Assembly: GCA_018828385.1 (NCBI GenBank)
Contig: JAHJVE010000008.1
Coordinates: forward strand, 124,001-188,000
Origin: Gammaproteobacteria bacterium
GTDB taxonomy: Bacteria > Pseudomonadota > Gammaproteobacteria > Burkholderiales > Rhodocyclaceae
Length of the DNA stretch: 64,000 bases
Direction: 5' to 3'
The position numbers were made by a program, and so were the translations under genes. Below, one piece after another: positions 32,049 through 39,926 of the stretch (within the stretch, counting starts at the first letter, position 1; every line of letters starts with the position of its first letter). The notes under the pieces were generated by a model, which saw nothing but the letters and a program-made list of their open reading frames with translations, made no database searches and had not been told where the DNA came from.

Positions 32049-32990
32049 ATGCGCGACCAAGGTTTGCAATTGATCGATGTGGCAGACTGGCCGGCAGACG
32101 ATTTCTTTGCAACATATCCCGAAGGGGCGCGGGATAAGCGGGCATTTTTTCCGCCAGATAATTGCGCTCTGCCATTCATCAACAAGTCGCGCCGCTACCT
32201 GTTTAAGCTCTCTGATAAGCGATACAAGGAGCAATTCTGGGGAGAGATCGTAGCCCACAGGGTTGGGCAAATGATTGGTGTTTCAGTGCCGCCTGCCTAT
32301 CCTGCAATCGACAGCAGCAGAAATGAAGCTGCAGCACTGATCGAGTGGTTCTATGAAGATGGAAAACAAGCTTCTGTCCATGGTGGTAGGTTCATGCAGC
32401 AGATGATTCCAGGGTTCGATATGAAAACCGGGAAACAGCATAACTTCAGGGCGATTCGCAGGCTTTTCGGTTTGTTTCAGAAATCAAACTCTCTCGCCAA
32501 TCCTCATTGGTTAGAGGCATGGGCAAAGGTGTTTATTTTTGATGCTTTGATTGGCAATACTGATCGGCACCAGAACAACTGGGGATTGCTGTTTGATTCC
32601 AGTCGGGAACAGGGCCCGGTAGATTTGGCGCCTTGGTTTGACAACGGCACTAGCCTTGGTTGTGAGCGGTGGGAGGCTAATGTTTCAGGGTGGTCCTTAG
32701 CCCGCTTGGATAAGTATCTGTACAATGGTAATCACCATATGCGCTGGGATAAGGCGAGTCCGAATCGCTGCGGTTTCTTCGAGATGCCAAAGCTGCTGAT
32801 TGAACTTGCTCCATCTCTGCGTGATCCAATGTTGAATTGTATTGAAGCTGTTGATTTGACCGAGCTTTCCGCGTTCATGAATCAATGCACAGCGATTCCA
32901 AGCTATGTTCCTCTCAGCCCGTGGCGGGCTGGTTTCATGTTGCGCTTGATTGAGCGCAGGCAAGAAATTCTTGCGGAGATTTTGTTGTGA
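32049..32990 (+). CDS. HipA-like (phosphatidylinositol-kinase-fold) protein kinase
   Basis: A 313-residue kinase-like protein. The nucleotide-binding part RRYLFKLSDKRYKEQFWGEI is followed by the catalytic loop ALIGNTDRHQNNWGLL (Asp near residue 171, Asn near 177) and the metal-binding WFDNGTSLG near 197, so the key residues are present. It lacks the HipA N-terminal subdomain; that portion appears to be in the next gene, whose GTG overlaps this stop. ATG 32049 is chosen over a GTG at 32037 for ribosome-site spacing. HipA kinases act as toxins that phosphorylate translation factors. The base composition is more AT-rich than its host neighbours. Confidence 0.8.
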   Translation: MRDQGLQLIDVADWPADDFFATYPEGARDKRAFFPPDNCALPFINKSRRYLFKLSDKRYKEQFWGEIVAHRVGQMIGVSVPPAYPAIDSSRNEAAALIEWFYEDGKQASVHGGRFMQQMIPGFDMKTGKQHNFRAIRRLFGLFQKSNSLANPHWLEAWAKVFIFDALIGNTDRHQNNWGLLFDSSREQGPVDLAPWFDNGTSLGCERWEANVSGWSLARLDKYLYNGNHHMRWDKASPNRCGFFEMPKLLIELAPSLRDPMLNCIEAVDLTELSAFMNQCTAIPSYVPLSPWRAGFMLRLIERRQEILAEILL

Positions 32991-33694
32991 CCCCGATTTC
33001 GCATTTGCTTGAGCCGTCGCGGCTCCTGCTGGTTTGGCAGCGTCCGCTGATTGACAGTGGTCGGCGTAGCCGTCGAGTGATCGGGGAGATTGTGCGAAAT
33101 GGCGAAGGTGAAACAGTCTTCCGGTACATGAGCCAATCAGATGACTTTCGGCTTGCTGCCGGTGAAGGATTCCAGGGCTATCCGGCATTTCGTCTAGCTC
33201 GAGCGCAACATGATGAAAATGTTCTTGAGGCCTTCACTTGTCGCCTGCCATCGCGTAAGCGTGGCGACTTCACGGATTACCTGGCCGCCCATGGTTTGCC
33301 GAGTGACTTCTCCGGATCTGATTTCTCGTTGCTTGCTCACACCGGCGCCAAATTGCCTGGCGATGGGTTTGAGATAATTCCCGATCTTGCTGGTATTGCG
33401 GGGCACTTTGACTTGATCGTTGAAGTCGCAGGAACGCGCCACCAAGAAGGTGTTGATCTTGGCGCAGTGTCTGTCGGTGATAGTGTTTCATTGCTGCCTG
33501 AACCAACCAATGAATTTGATCCTGCGGCTATTGAGATAGTGCATTCAGCTGGCGGAAGGATCGGATATGTTCCAAAGCCATATTGCGAGATGCTTCGTCC
33601 ATGGCTTGATGATGGTCGCCTGTCTGCGTCTATTCAAAAGCTCAACGGCCGCCCAGATCGTCGGCTCGTCTACCTTCGGGTAAGCGTGACCTAG
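32987..33694 (+). CDS. HIRAN-domain protein with HipA-N-like start
   Basis: A 235-residue protein, GTG start overlapping the kinase stop by 4 bp. Residues 10-55 (RLLLVWQRPLIDSGRRSRRV then IGEIVRNGEGETVFRYM) look like the N-terminal subdomain found in HipA/antitoxin-linked proteins. Residues ~150-235 are a HIRAN domain (SLLPEPTNEFDPAAIEIV, IGYVPKPYCEMLRPWL), a fold that binds damaged or ss/ds DNA ends. With the kinase it forms a two-gene unit: DNA-sensing subunit plus kinase effector is a plausible defence or toxin design, by inference. Confidence 0.75.
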   Translation: MTPISHLLEPSRLLLVWQRPLIDSGRRSRRVIGEIVRNGEGETVFRYMSQSDDFRLAAGEGFQGYPAFRLARAQHDENVLEAFTCRLPSRKRGDFTDYLAAHGLPSDFSGSDFSLLAHTGAKLPGDGFEIIPDLAGIAGHFDLIVEVAGTRHQEGVDLGAVSVGDSVSLLPEPTNEFDPAAIEIVHSAGGRIGYVPKPYCEMLRPWLDDGRLSASIQKLNGRPDRRLVYLRVSVT

Positions 33695-33770
33695 CCGCAT
33701 TGGACGAGCTTTTCTTGATTCATGCACCAACTTGGAATTGTCTGCACGTAATTGGTGCGCTGCTTGATAG

Positions 33771-33790
33771 AGTAGATCAGCAAGTAGATT
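33771..33790. repeat. Candidate integrase arm-type sites (right end)
   Basis: AGTAGATC at 33771 and AGTAGATT at 33783, 12 bp apart, match the words before the integrase gene. They lie 50-70 bp inside attR, as expected for arm sites. Confidence 0.6.
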
Positions 33791-33840
33791 ATTTGGATAA
33801 CGTTTTAATTTGTCTAGTATTGGTGGGGAATAAGCCGCAT

Positions 33841-33858
33841 GACCTGTACTACAGCTGC
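33841..33858 (+). other. attR candidate
   Basis: GACCTGTACTACAGCTGC repeats the glnA 3' end with one synonymous difference (GAC for GAT). The sequence beyond continues as host DNA with a terminator and the DUF4124 gene. In the glnA frame the bases after attR (AAT) do not give an immediate stop, so the exact crossover and ancestral glnA end are unresolved. Confidence 0.78.
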
Positions 33859-33872
33859 AATCGGCGCTGTGT

Positions 33873-33901
33873 AAAAAGGGCGGGTTTCCCGCCCTTTTTT
33901 T
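33873..33901 (+). terminator. Terminator beyond attR, probably the original glnA terminator
   Basis: AAAAAGGGCGGG-TTT-CCCGCCCTTTTTTT is a strong bidirectional terminator. Its position directly after attR suggests it once followed glnA. Confidence 0.88.
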
Positions 33902-33966
33902 GTCCACTTTTCCGTGTCTCTGCCGTTAAGTCCAGTACACTAAAATGGTTACAAGGAACAATGACA

Positions 33967-34416
33967 ATGACACGTAGCCCGCTTGCCCTGCTGATTGCCA
34001 TGTTGCCGCTCACGGCTTCGGCGCAGACTATTTACAAGTGCGTCGACGGGAACGGTGCGACAACCTATGCGAGTTCCCGTCTCGAGAAGAACTGCAAGGT
34101 GATTTCCAGCGGGACGGAAAATAGTTTTCCTGCCCCCCGGGCCAGAAAGCCGATGGGGGCTGCGGCCAATCCCTCGCCAGCGGATTTTCCACGCGTTCAG
34201 GAAGACACCCAAAAGGCGCGCGACGGTGATCGTCGCCACATTCTCGAACAGGAGCTGAGTGGCGAGCTGCGCAATTTGAAGCAGGCCCGCGAGGATCTTG
34301 CCGCCCAGCAGGCCGCCGGCGTGAACGGCGGCACCCTGGCTCCTTACCGCGACCGCATTGGAAGGCATGAGCGGAACATCCAGGCGATCGAGAAGGAACT
34401 GGGGAATCTTCGGTAG
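33967..34416 (+). CDS. DUF4124-domain exported protein
   Basis: A 149-residue protein with a signal peptide (LLIAMLPLTASAQ) and a DUF4124 motif (TIYKCVDGNGATTYASSRL) right after cleavage, then a coiled-coil tail (LKQAREDLAAQQAAGVNGG). Two in-frame ATGs (33961, 33967) share one AGGA; the second has better spacing. DUF4124 genes often sit between glnA and ntrBC in betaproteobacteria, which supports that this is host DNA displaced from glnA by the element. Function is unknown, periplasmic. Confidence 0.82.
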   Translation: MTRSPLALLIAMLPLTASAQTIYKCVDGNGATTYASSRLEKNCKVISSGTENSFPAPRARKPMGAAANPSPADFPRVQEDTQKARDGDRRHILEQELSGELRNLKQAREDLAAQQAAGVNGGTLAPYRDRIGRHERNIQAIEKELGNLR

Positions 34417-34447
34417 TTGTTAGCTATCAGTTGCTAGCGAAGTTTGA

Positions 34448-34472
34448 GGGGCGCCGAGGCGCCCCCTGTTTT
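34448..34472. terminator. Bidirectional terminator
   Basis: GGGGCGCC-GA-GGCGCCCC followed by CTGTTTTTG. It separates the DUF4124 gene from the convergent RND efflux operon. Confidence 0.8.
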
Positions 34473-34502
34473 TGCTCAAAACTACCGACTAACAACTAAC
34501 TA

Positions 34503-37500
34503 CTAGCCTTTCACCTTGTACCAAGCCGCATAAAGTGCCGGTAGGAAGAGCAGGGTGAGCGCCGTGGCGACGATCAGGCCGCCCATGATGGCGACGGCCA
34601 TCGGCCCGAAGAAGTCGTTGCGCGATAGCGGAATCATGGCCAGCACCGCAGCCGCGGCGGTCAGCACGATGGGGCGGAAGCGCCGAACGGTTGATTCGAC
34701 TATGGCTTCCCGGCGAGGCTTGCCGGCCGCCATGTCCTGCTCGATCTGGTCGACGAGAATCACCGAGTTGCGCATGATCATGCCGAACAGCGCAATGCTG
34801 CCGAGCAGGGCCATGAAGCCGAAAGGCTGCCGGAAAACGAGCAGGAACAGCGCGATCCCGATAATGCCGAGCGGTGCGGTGAGCAGCACCATGACAACGC
34901 GGGAGACGCTTTGCAACTGGATCATCAGGATGGTGATCACGGCCAGTACGAAGAGCGGAATGCCGGCCATCACCGAGCCCGAGCCCTTGGAGGATTCCTC
35001 GACCGAGCCGCCGGTGGCGATGCGGTAGCCGTCGGGCAAGGTGGCCTGAATGGCATCGATCTCCGGTTTGATGCGGTCGACGACAGTGGCGGGCTGAATC
35101 TTGCCGTACAGGTTGCCGCGCACGGTGATTGTTGGCTGGCGGTCGCGGCGCCAGATCAGACCGGGTTCGAAGCTGTGCTTGAGATGGCCGATCTGGCTCA
35201 GCGGCACGCTCTTGCCAGCCCGCGTCGGCACCGACAGGTCGTCGAGTGAAGAGAGGTGGCTGCGTTCTTCGCGGTCGCCACGCAGCACGACATCGATGCT
35301 CTTTTCCCCTTCGCGGTAGCTGGTCACCGTGTAGCCGTTCAAGGACATGTTGAGCAGGGCGGCAATGTCCTGGCTGGAGACACCGAGCAGGCGAGCCTTG
35401 TCCTGATCGATTTCGACCTCTACCGCTTTGGACAACTCGCTCCAGTCCATGTTGATGTTTGATAGTTCCGGATTCTGGCGCATGACCTTGGCGATCTGGC
35501 CGGCCACCTCGCGCAGTGTGGCGATGTCCTCTCCGGAAACGCGGTATTGCACGGGGTAGCCCACCGGCGGCCCGTTTTCGATGCGGGCGACGTTGCCCCG
35601 GGCGGCGAAGCTTTCATTTTCGAACAGTTTGACCAGTCGACCGCGGAGTGCCTCGCGTGCTTCGATGTCACGCGTCACGATGACGAGCTGGCCGACATTG
35701 CTGGCCGGCAGTTGCTGGTCCAGTCCGAGGTAGTAGCGCGGAGCGCCGGAGCCGACAAAGGCCATGTAATGCTCGAATTGGTCGAACTCAGCCTGGTCCT
35801 TGTCCAGCCATTGCTCCAGGTGCTTGGCCTCGGCGTCGATGGCAGCAATCGACGCCCCTTCGGGCAGGCGCAATTCAACGTTGAGTTCAAGGCGCGTCGA
35901 GTTCGGGAAGAACTGCTTTTGCACCTTGATCATGCCGACGATGGACAGTGCAAACAGGATGATGGTGACGCCAATGACCAGCCAGCGCCGCCCGACGCAC
36001 CAACTGACCAGTTGGCGAAAGCGGGTGTAGAACGGCGTGCCATAGACGTCATGGTCTTCGGCGTGACCCGGTCCGTTCAGGCCGAGCTTGTCGACCAGGC
36101 GGGCGAGGCGGGGCAGGCGTTTTTCCAGGCGGCTGCCCTGGTGTGCTGCCTGGGGGTTGGGCAGCAGTTTGTAGCCCAGCCAGGGGATGGCAATGACCGC
36201 GGCCAGCCACGAAATAAGCAGGGCGACGACATTGATCTGGAAGAAGGCGAAGGCGTATTCGCCGGTCGATGACTTGGCCAGGGCAATCGGAATGAAGCCA
36301 GCGACGGTGACCAGCGTGCCGGAGAGCATCGGCCCGGCGGTGCTGGTGTAGGCGAAGGAGGCGGCACGGGTGCGCTCCCAGCCCTGCTCCATCTTCACCC
36401 ACATCATCTCGACGGCGATGATCGCGTCGTCGACGAGCAGGCCGAGCGCCAGCACCAGGGCGCCGAGCGACACCTTGTGCAGGCCGACATTGAGCAGATA
36501 CATGGCGAGGAAGGTGGCGGCCAGAACGAGTGGAATCGAGATGGCGACAACCAGGCCGGTGCGGATGCCTAGGCTGATGAAGGTGACGAGTAGCACGACG
36601 ATCACCGCTTCGGCCAGGGCCTGCGTAAAGGCCTTGACCGAGCGGGCGACGGCGTCCGGCTGGCTGGTCGCGACGCCGATGTCGACGCCGACCGGCAAGG
36701 CTTCCTGTAGCTTGGCAATGCGCGAGTTCAGGGCCTTGCCGAGTTCGATGATGTCGCCGCCCTTGGCCATGGCGACGCCGATGGCAAGAGCTGGTTTGCC
36801 GCCGAAGCGGACTTGGGTGCTGGGTGGGGCGATGGTGCCGCGCCGGATTTCGGCGATGTCGCCGAGCCGGAAACTGCGGCCACCAGCCCGGATCAAGGTG
36901 TCGGCTACCGCCTGCACGCTGTTGAACGCGCTGCCGGGGCGGATCTGGATGCGCTCGCTGGCGGTCTCGAAGAAGCCGCTGCCGGCGACGGCATTTTGTT
37001 GATTCATCGCCTGGACGATGGTCGTCTGGTCGATGCCCAGCGTGGCGAGCTTGGCGTTGGAGAGTTCGACGTAAATCTTTTCGTCCTGAATGCCGAATAT
37101 TTCAACCTTGCCGACCTGCGGCACGCGCAGCAGTGCATCGCGAATGCGCTCGGCCTGGTCCTTGAGCTGCGGGTAATCGAAACCTTCTGCGGTCAACGCG
37201 TAAATATTGCCAAAAACGTCGCCGAATTCGTCGTTGAAAAACGGCCCCTGAATGCCGGCCGGCAAGGTGTGGCGGATGTCGCCGACCTTCTTGCGTACCT
37301 GATAAAAAACGTCAGGCACAGTGGCGGGCGGCGTGCTGTCCTTGGCGAAAAACATCACCGTCGATTCGCCGGGCCGGGAGAAACTCGAAACACGGTCGAT
37401 GTGGGGCGTTTCCTGCAGTTTTTTCTCGATCTTGTCGGTTAGTTGCTGCTCGACCTGACGCGCCGTGGCGCCCGGCCAGAAACTGCGGATCACCATCAGC

Positions 37501-37640
37501 TTGAAGGTGAAGGGCGGATCTTCGGCCTGACCGAGCTTGCCGTAAGCAAAAACACCCATCAGCGCGATGGCGAGCAGGAAATAACCGACCAGCGTGCGGT
37601 GATGCAGCGTCCAGTCCGACAGATTGAAGCGGTGGCTCAT
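34503..37640 (-). CDS. RND efflux transporter permease
   Basis: A 1045-residue inner-membrane pump of the AcrB/VexK family (HAE1). The first helix (LVGYFLLAIALMGVFAYGKL) and the QAEDPPFTFKLMVIRSFWPG segment are typical of a subgroup distinct from AcrB. Twelve membrane segments and two large periplasmic loops are expected; the fourth-helix acidic pair DDAIIAVE is visible near residue 405. It follows its membrane-fusion partner by 3 bp and forms a two-gene operon. No outer-membrane gene is present. Substrates unknown. Confidence 0.9.
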   Translation of the reverse strand: MSHRFNLSDWTLHHRTLVGYFLLAIALMGVFAYGKLGQAEDPPFTFKLMVIRSFWPGATARQVEQQLTDKIEKKLQETPHIDRVSSFSRPGESTVMFFAKDSTPPATVPDVFYQVRKKVGDIRHTLPAGIQGPFFNDEFGDVFGNIYALTAEGFDYPQLKDQAERIRDALLRVPQVGKVEIFGIQDEKIYVELSNAKLATLGIDQTTIVQAMNQQNAVAGSGFFETASERIQIRPGSAFNSVQAVADTLIRAGGRSFRLGDIAEIRRGTIAPPSTQVRFGGKPALAIGVAMAKGGDIIELGKALNSRIAKLQEALPVGVDIGVATSQPDAVARSVKAFTQALAEAVIVVLLVTFISLGIRTGLVVAISIPLVLAATFLAMYLLNVGLHKVSLGALVLALGLLVDDAIIAVEMMWVKMEQGWERTRAASFAYTSTAGPMLSGTLVTVAGFIPIALAKSSTGEYAFAFFQINVVALLISWLAAVIAIPWLGYKLLPNPQAAHQGSRLEKRLPRLARLVDKLGLNGPGHAEDHDVYGTPFYTRFRQLVSWCVGRRWLVIGVTIILFALSIVGMIKVQKQFFPNSTRLELNVELRLPEGASIAAIDAEAKHLEQWLDKDQAEFDQFEHYMAFVGSGAPRYYLGLDQQLPASNVGQLVIVTRDIEAREALRGRLVKLFENESFAARGNVARIENGPPVGYPVQYRVSGEDIATLREVAGQIAKVMRQNPELSNINMDWSELSKAVEVEIDQDKARLLGVSSQDIAALLNMSLNGYTVTSYREGEKSIDVVLRGDREERSHLSSLDDLSVPTRAGKSVPLSQIGHLKHSFEPGLIWRRDRQPTITVRGNLYGKIQPATVVDRIKPEIDAIQATLPDGYRIATGGSVEESSKGSGSVMAGIPLFVLAVITILMIQLQSVSRVVMVLLTAPLGIIGIALFLLVFRQPFGFMALLGSIALFGMIMRNSVILVDQIEQDMAAGKPRREAIVESTVRRFRPIVLTAAAAVLAMIPLSRNDFFGPMAVAIMGGLIVATALTLLFLPALYAAWYKVKG

Positions 37641-37643
37641 GGC

Positions 37644-38729
37644 TTAGCGCTGCCGATCCGGCGTCGTGGCCGCCTTGGCCTGAACTTCCTGGCCGTCGAC
37701 CAGCCGGCCGGCGCCGCTGATGATGACCTGTTCGCCGGCCGCCAGTCCGCTGCTCAACTCGACGCCATCCTCACGGAAGCGAGCAACCTTGACCGGGCGG
37801 GAGACAACCTTGCCGTCCTCGACGACACGGACCAGCGGCCCTTGCCCGGCGTCGATGACGGCACCCAGCGGGACGAGCAGCACGCTTTCGACAGCGCCAT
37901 CGAGGGCGACGCGGGCCGTCATGCCGAGCCTGACATCGGGCGTCGGATTGAGAATGCGGATGCGTGCGGCGTAGGTGCGGGTCGCCGGGTCGGCGGCGGG
38001 CGACAGTTCGCGCAGTTCGCCGGGCAAAGTGATTTTCGGATCGGCCCACAGGCTGACTGCGAGGTTTTTGGCGGTTTTCAGTTCGACCAAACGGCTTTCG
38101 GGAATGGCAATGGCGACCTCCTTTTCTTCCGGGCGGGCGACGCGCATAACCGCCTGACCGGCCCCGACGACCTGGCCGGCGTCGGCGAGAACGGACGTGA
38201 CGATGGCCGGAAATTCGCTGCTCAAGGTGCCGTACGCCGCCTGATTGCCGCTCATCCGGCTTTGCGAGCGGGCTTGATCAAGGCGCGCCAGCGCGCTGTT
38301 GTAGGCGTTGTCCTTGGCCTCGAAAGCGGCCTGGCTGACGAATTTTCTGGCGATCAGGTCGGCATAGCGGGCGCGCTCGGCGCGAGCCGTGGCGTGCTCG
38401 CTTTCGGCGGCGGCCAATTGGGCTCGGGCGGCGGCAGCTGCCAGTTCGAGGTCGGCCGGGTCGAGGCGGGCAAGAGCCTGACCTGTCCTGATTTCGGCGC
38501 CGACATCGACGAGGCGGGCGGCGATCCTGCCGCCGACGCGAAAGGCCAGGTCAACCTCGTGTCGGGCACGGATTTCGCCGGTATAGACGCCACCTGTCGA
38601 GGCCGCCATTGCGGCGGGCTGGACAAGGACGATCCGGGCCGCTGGCTGTGGCTCACTCTTGCTGCAGCCGCCGAGGAGGGCGGCTAGGGCCAGCAGCAAA
38701 GCGGCGGCACGAGGAGTGATGTTGATCAT
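37644..38729 (-). CDS. RND efflux periplasmic adaptor (membrane fusion) lipoprotein
   Basis: A 361-residue adaptor with a lipoprotein signal (LLALAALLGGC, Cys near residue 22). It has a split lipoyl domain (VGGRIAARLVDVGAEIRTGQ and FPAIVTSVLADAGQVVGAGQ) around a coiled-coil hairpin, then beta-barrel and MP domains. It links the RND pump to an outer-membrane channel. An inverted repeat upstream (38758-38797) may be its operator; no regulator gene is next to it. Confidence 0.9.
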   Translation of the reverse strand: MINITPRAAALLLALAALLGGCSKSEPQPAARIVLVQPAAMAASTGGVYTGEIRARHEVDLAFRVGGRIAARLVDVGAEIRTGQALARLDPADLELAAAAARAQLAAAESEHATARAERARYADLIARKFVSQAAFEAKDNAYNSALARLDQARSQSRMSGNQAAYGTLSSEFPAIVTSVLADAGQVVGAGQAVMRVARPEEKEVAIAIPESRLVELKTAKNLAVSLWADPKITLPGELRELSPAADPATRTYAARIRILNPTPDVRLGMTARVALDGAVESVLLVPLGAVIDAGQGPLVRVVEDGKVVSRPVKVARFREDGVELSSGLAAGEQVIISGAGRLVDGQEVQAKAATTPDRQR

Positions 38730-38757
38730 TTGAAGGGGGTCCGGTGAGTGGTCTCCG

Positions 38758-38797
38758 GATGATAATGAACGATTGGTCAGTAACGCAAGTTATCATC
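38758..38797. promoter_or_regulatory. Inverted repeat upstream of the efflux operon
   Basis: GATGATAA and TTATCATC flank a 24-bp spacer containing TGAACGATTGGTCAGTAA, a sequence style I associate with TetR-type operators of RND operons. It lies between the divergent efflux and ntrB genes and so could affect either. Confidence 0.45.
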
Positions 38798-38812
38798 AGT
38801 AGGGGGTGTCGA

Positions 38813-39892
38813 ATGGCTACAATGGCGGGCATGAACGTTACTCACTCTTCCTTTGCCGGCCTTGATCTGCTCGCTTCGGCGGTGCTCTTGCTCGATGAGG
38901 GCCTGGCCATTCGCTACATCAACGCAGCCGGTGAGAACCTGCTGGCCGTGAGCAGTCGCGCCGTGATCGGGCAGCGGTTGACGGCGGTCTGTACCTGTTC
39001 AGCGACCTTGCAGTCGGCGCTCGACAACGGGCTCAACAACAACTGGGGTTACACCGGCCAGAATATCGAGTTGAAGCGCAGCGATGGCGAAGCGCTCAAC
39101 ATCAACTGCACGGTGACGCCGCTGCGTCCGGATATCGCGCCGGGCGTTCGCCTGCTGCTCGAATTGCAGCCGATCCAGCATCATCTGACGGCGACCCGCG
39201 AAGAGCGGCTGATCGAACAGCAGCAGGTCAGCCGTGAGCTGATCCGCAATCTGGCCCATGAAATCAAGAATCCGCTTGGCGGCATTCGGGGCGCCGCCCA
39301 GTTGCTCGAACACGAATTGGCCAACCCCTCGCTCAAGGAATACACCCAGGTCATCATCAAGGAGGCGGACCGCCTGCAGGACCTGATGCAGCGCCTGCTG
39401 ACCCCGCATCGGGCGATGTTGCCGACGACGGTCAATATCCACGAAATCCTCGAGCGGGTACGCAGTCTGCTGACTGCCGAGTTCCCGGGGTCGTTGAGTG
39501 TTCGTCGCGATTACGATACCAGCCTGCCGGAACTGGTCGGTGATCGCGAACAACTGATTCAGGCGGTACTCAATATTGCCCGCAATGCCGCACAGGCCAT
39601 GGGCGGCGAAGGCGAGATCGTGCTCCGCACGCGTTCGTTGCGGCAGGTGACCCTGGCCAAAAAGCGCTATCGTCTGGCCATGGAGATCAAGGTTATCGAC
39701 AACGGCCCGGGTATCTCCGATGCGATCCGCGAGCGCATGTTCTACCCGCTGGTTTCCGGGCGTGAAGGTGGCAGCGGCTTGGGCCTGACCATCGCCCAGA
39801 ATTTCATCCAGCATCATCATGGGACGATCAATTGTGTCAGTCGGCCCGGCCACACGGTCTTCACGCTGAATCTGCCGGTTGAGCAGGCTTGA
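38813..39892 (+). CDS. ntrB: Nitrogen regulation sensor kinase NtrB
   Basis: A 359-residue cytoplasmic PAS kinase. The PAS domain is residues ~20-130; the H-box is HEIKNPLGGIRGAAQLLEHE (His near 148), then N-box NIARNAAQA and G-boxes (DNGPGIS, GREGGSGLGL). It phosphorylates NtrC when nitrogen is short, under PII control. ATG 38813 has AGGGGG 6 bases upstream; a later ATG at 38831 is also possible. ntrC follows within 35 bp. The glnA NtrC boxes at 14905 are its indirect target. Confidence 0.93.
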   Translation: MATMAGMNVTHSSFAGLDLLASAVLLLDEGLAIRYINAAGENLLAVSSRAVIGQRLTAVCTCSATLQSALDNGLNNNWGYTGQNIELKRSDGEALNINCTVTPLRPDIAPGVRLLLELQPIQHHLTATREERLIEQQQVSRELIRNLAHEIKNPLGGIRGAAQLLEHELANPSLKEYTQVIIKEADRLQDLMQRLLTPHRAMLPTTVNIHEILERVRSLLTAEFPGSLSVRRDYDTSLPELVGDREQLIQAVLNIARNAAQAMGGEGEIVLRTRSLRQVTLAKKRYRLAMEIKVIDNGPGISDAIRERMFYPLVSGREGGSGLGLTIAQNFIQHHHGTINCVSRPGHTVFTLNLPVEQA

Positions 39893-39926
39893 GTCTTGCT
39901 TCTATCAAGGCCATTCTGAACACATA

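Larger units (their letters stand above)
16501..33858. mobile_element. Integrated phage-like element in the 3' end of glnA (~17.3 kb)
   Basis: Bounded by the 18-bp repeat at glnA and at 33841. It holds a tyrosine integrase next to attL, an excisionase-like HTH protein, a replication protein and DnaB helicase, large phage-type polyvalent proteins, small unknowns, and a cargo end (PEP-CTERM, DUF2513, HipA-like, HIRAN). No terminase, portal, capsid or lysis gene was seen. It is either a defective prophage or a satellite/plasmid-like element. It separates glnA from DUF4124 and ntrBC, which are often neighbours in related genomes. Confidence 0.85.

Noticed and set aside
33700-33966. N-terminal extension of the DUF4124 ORF through attR
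   Set aside because: The frame reads through the attachment site and terminator; a signal peptide and ribosome site mark the true start at 33961/33967.
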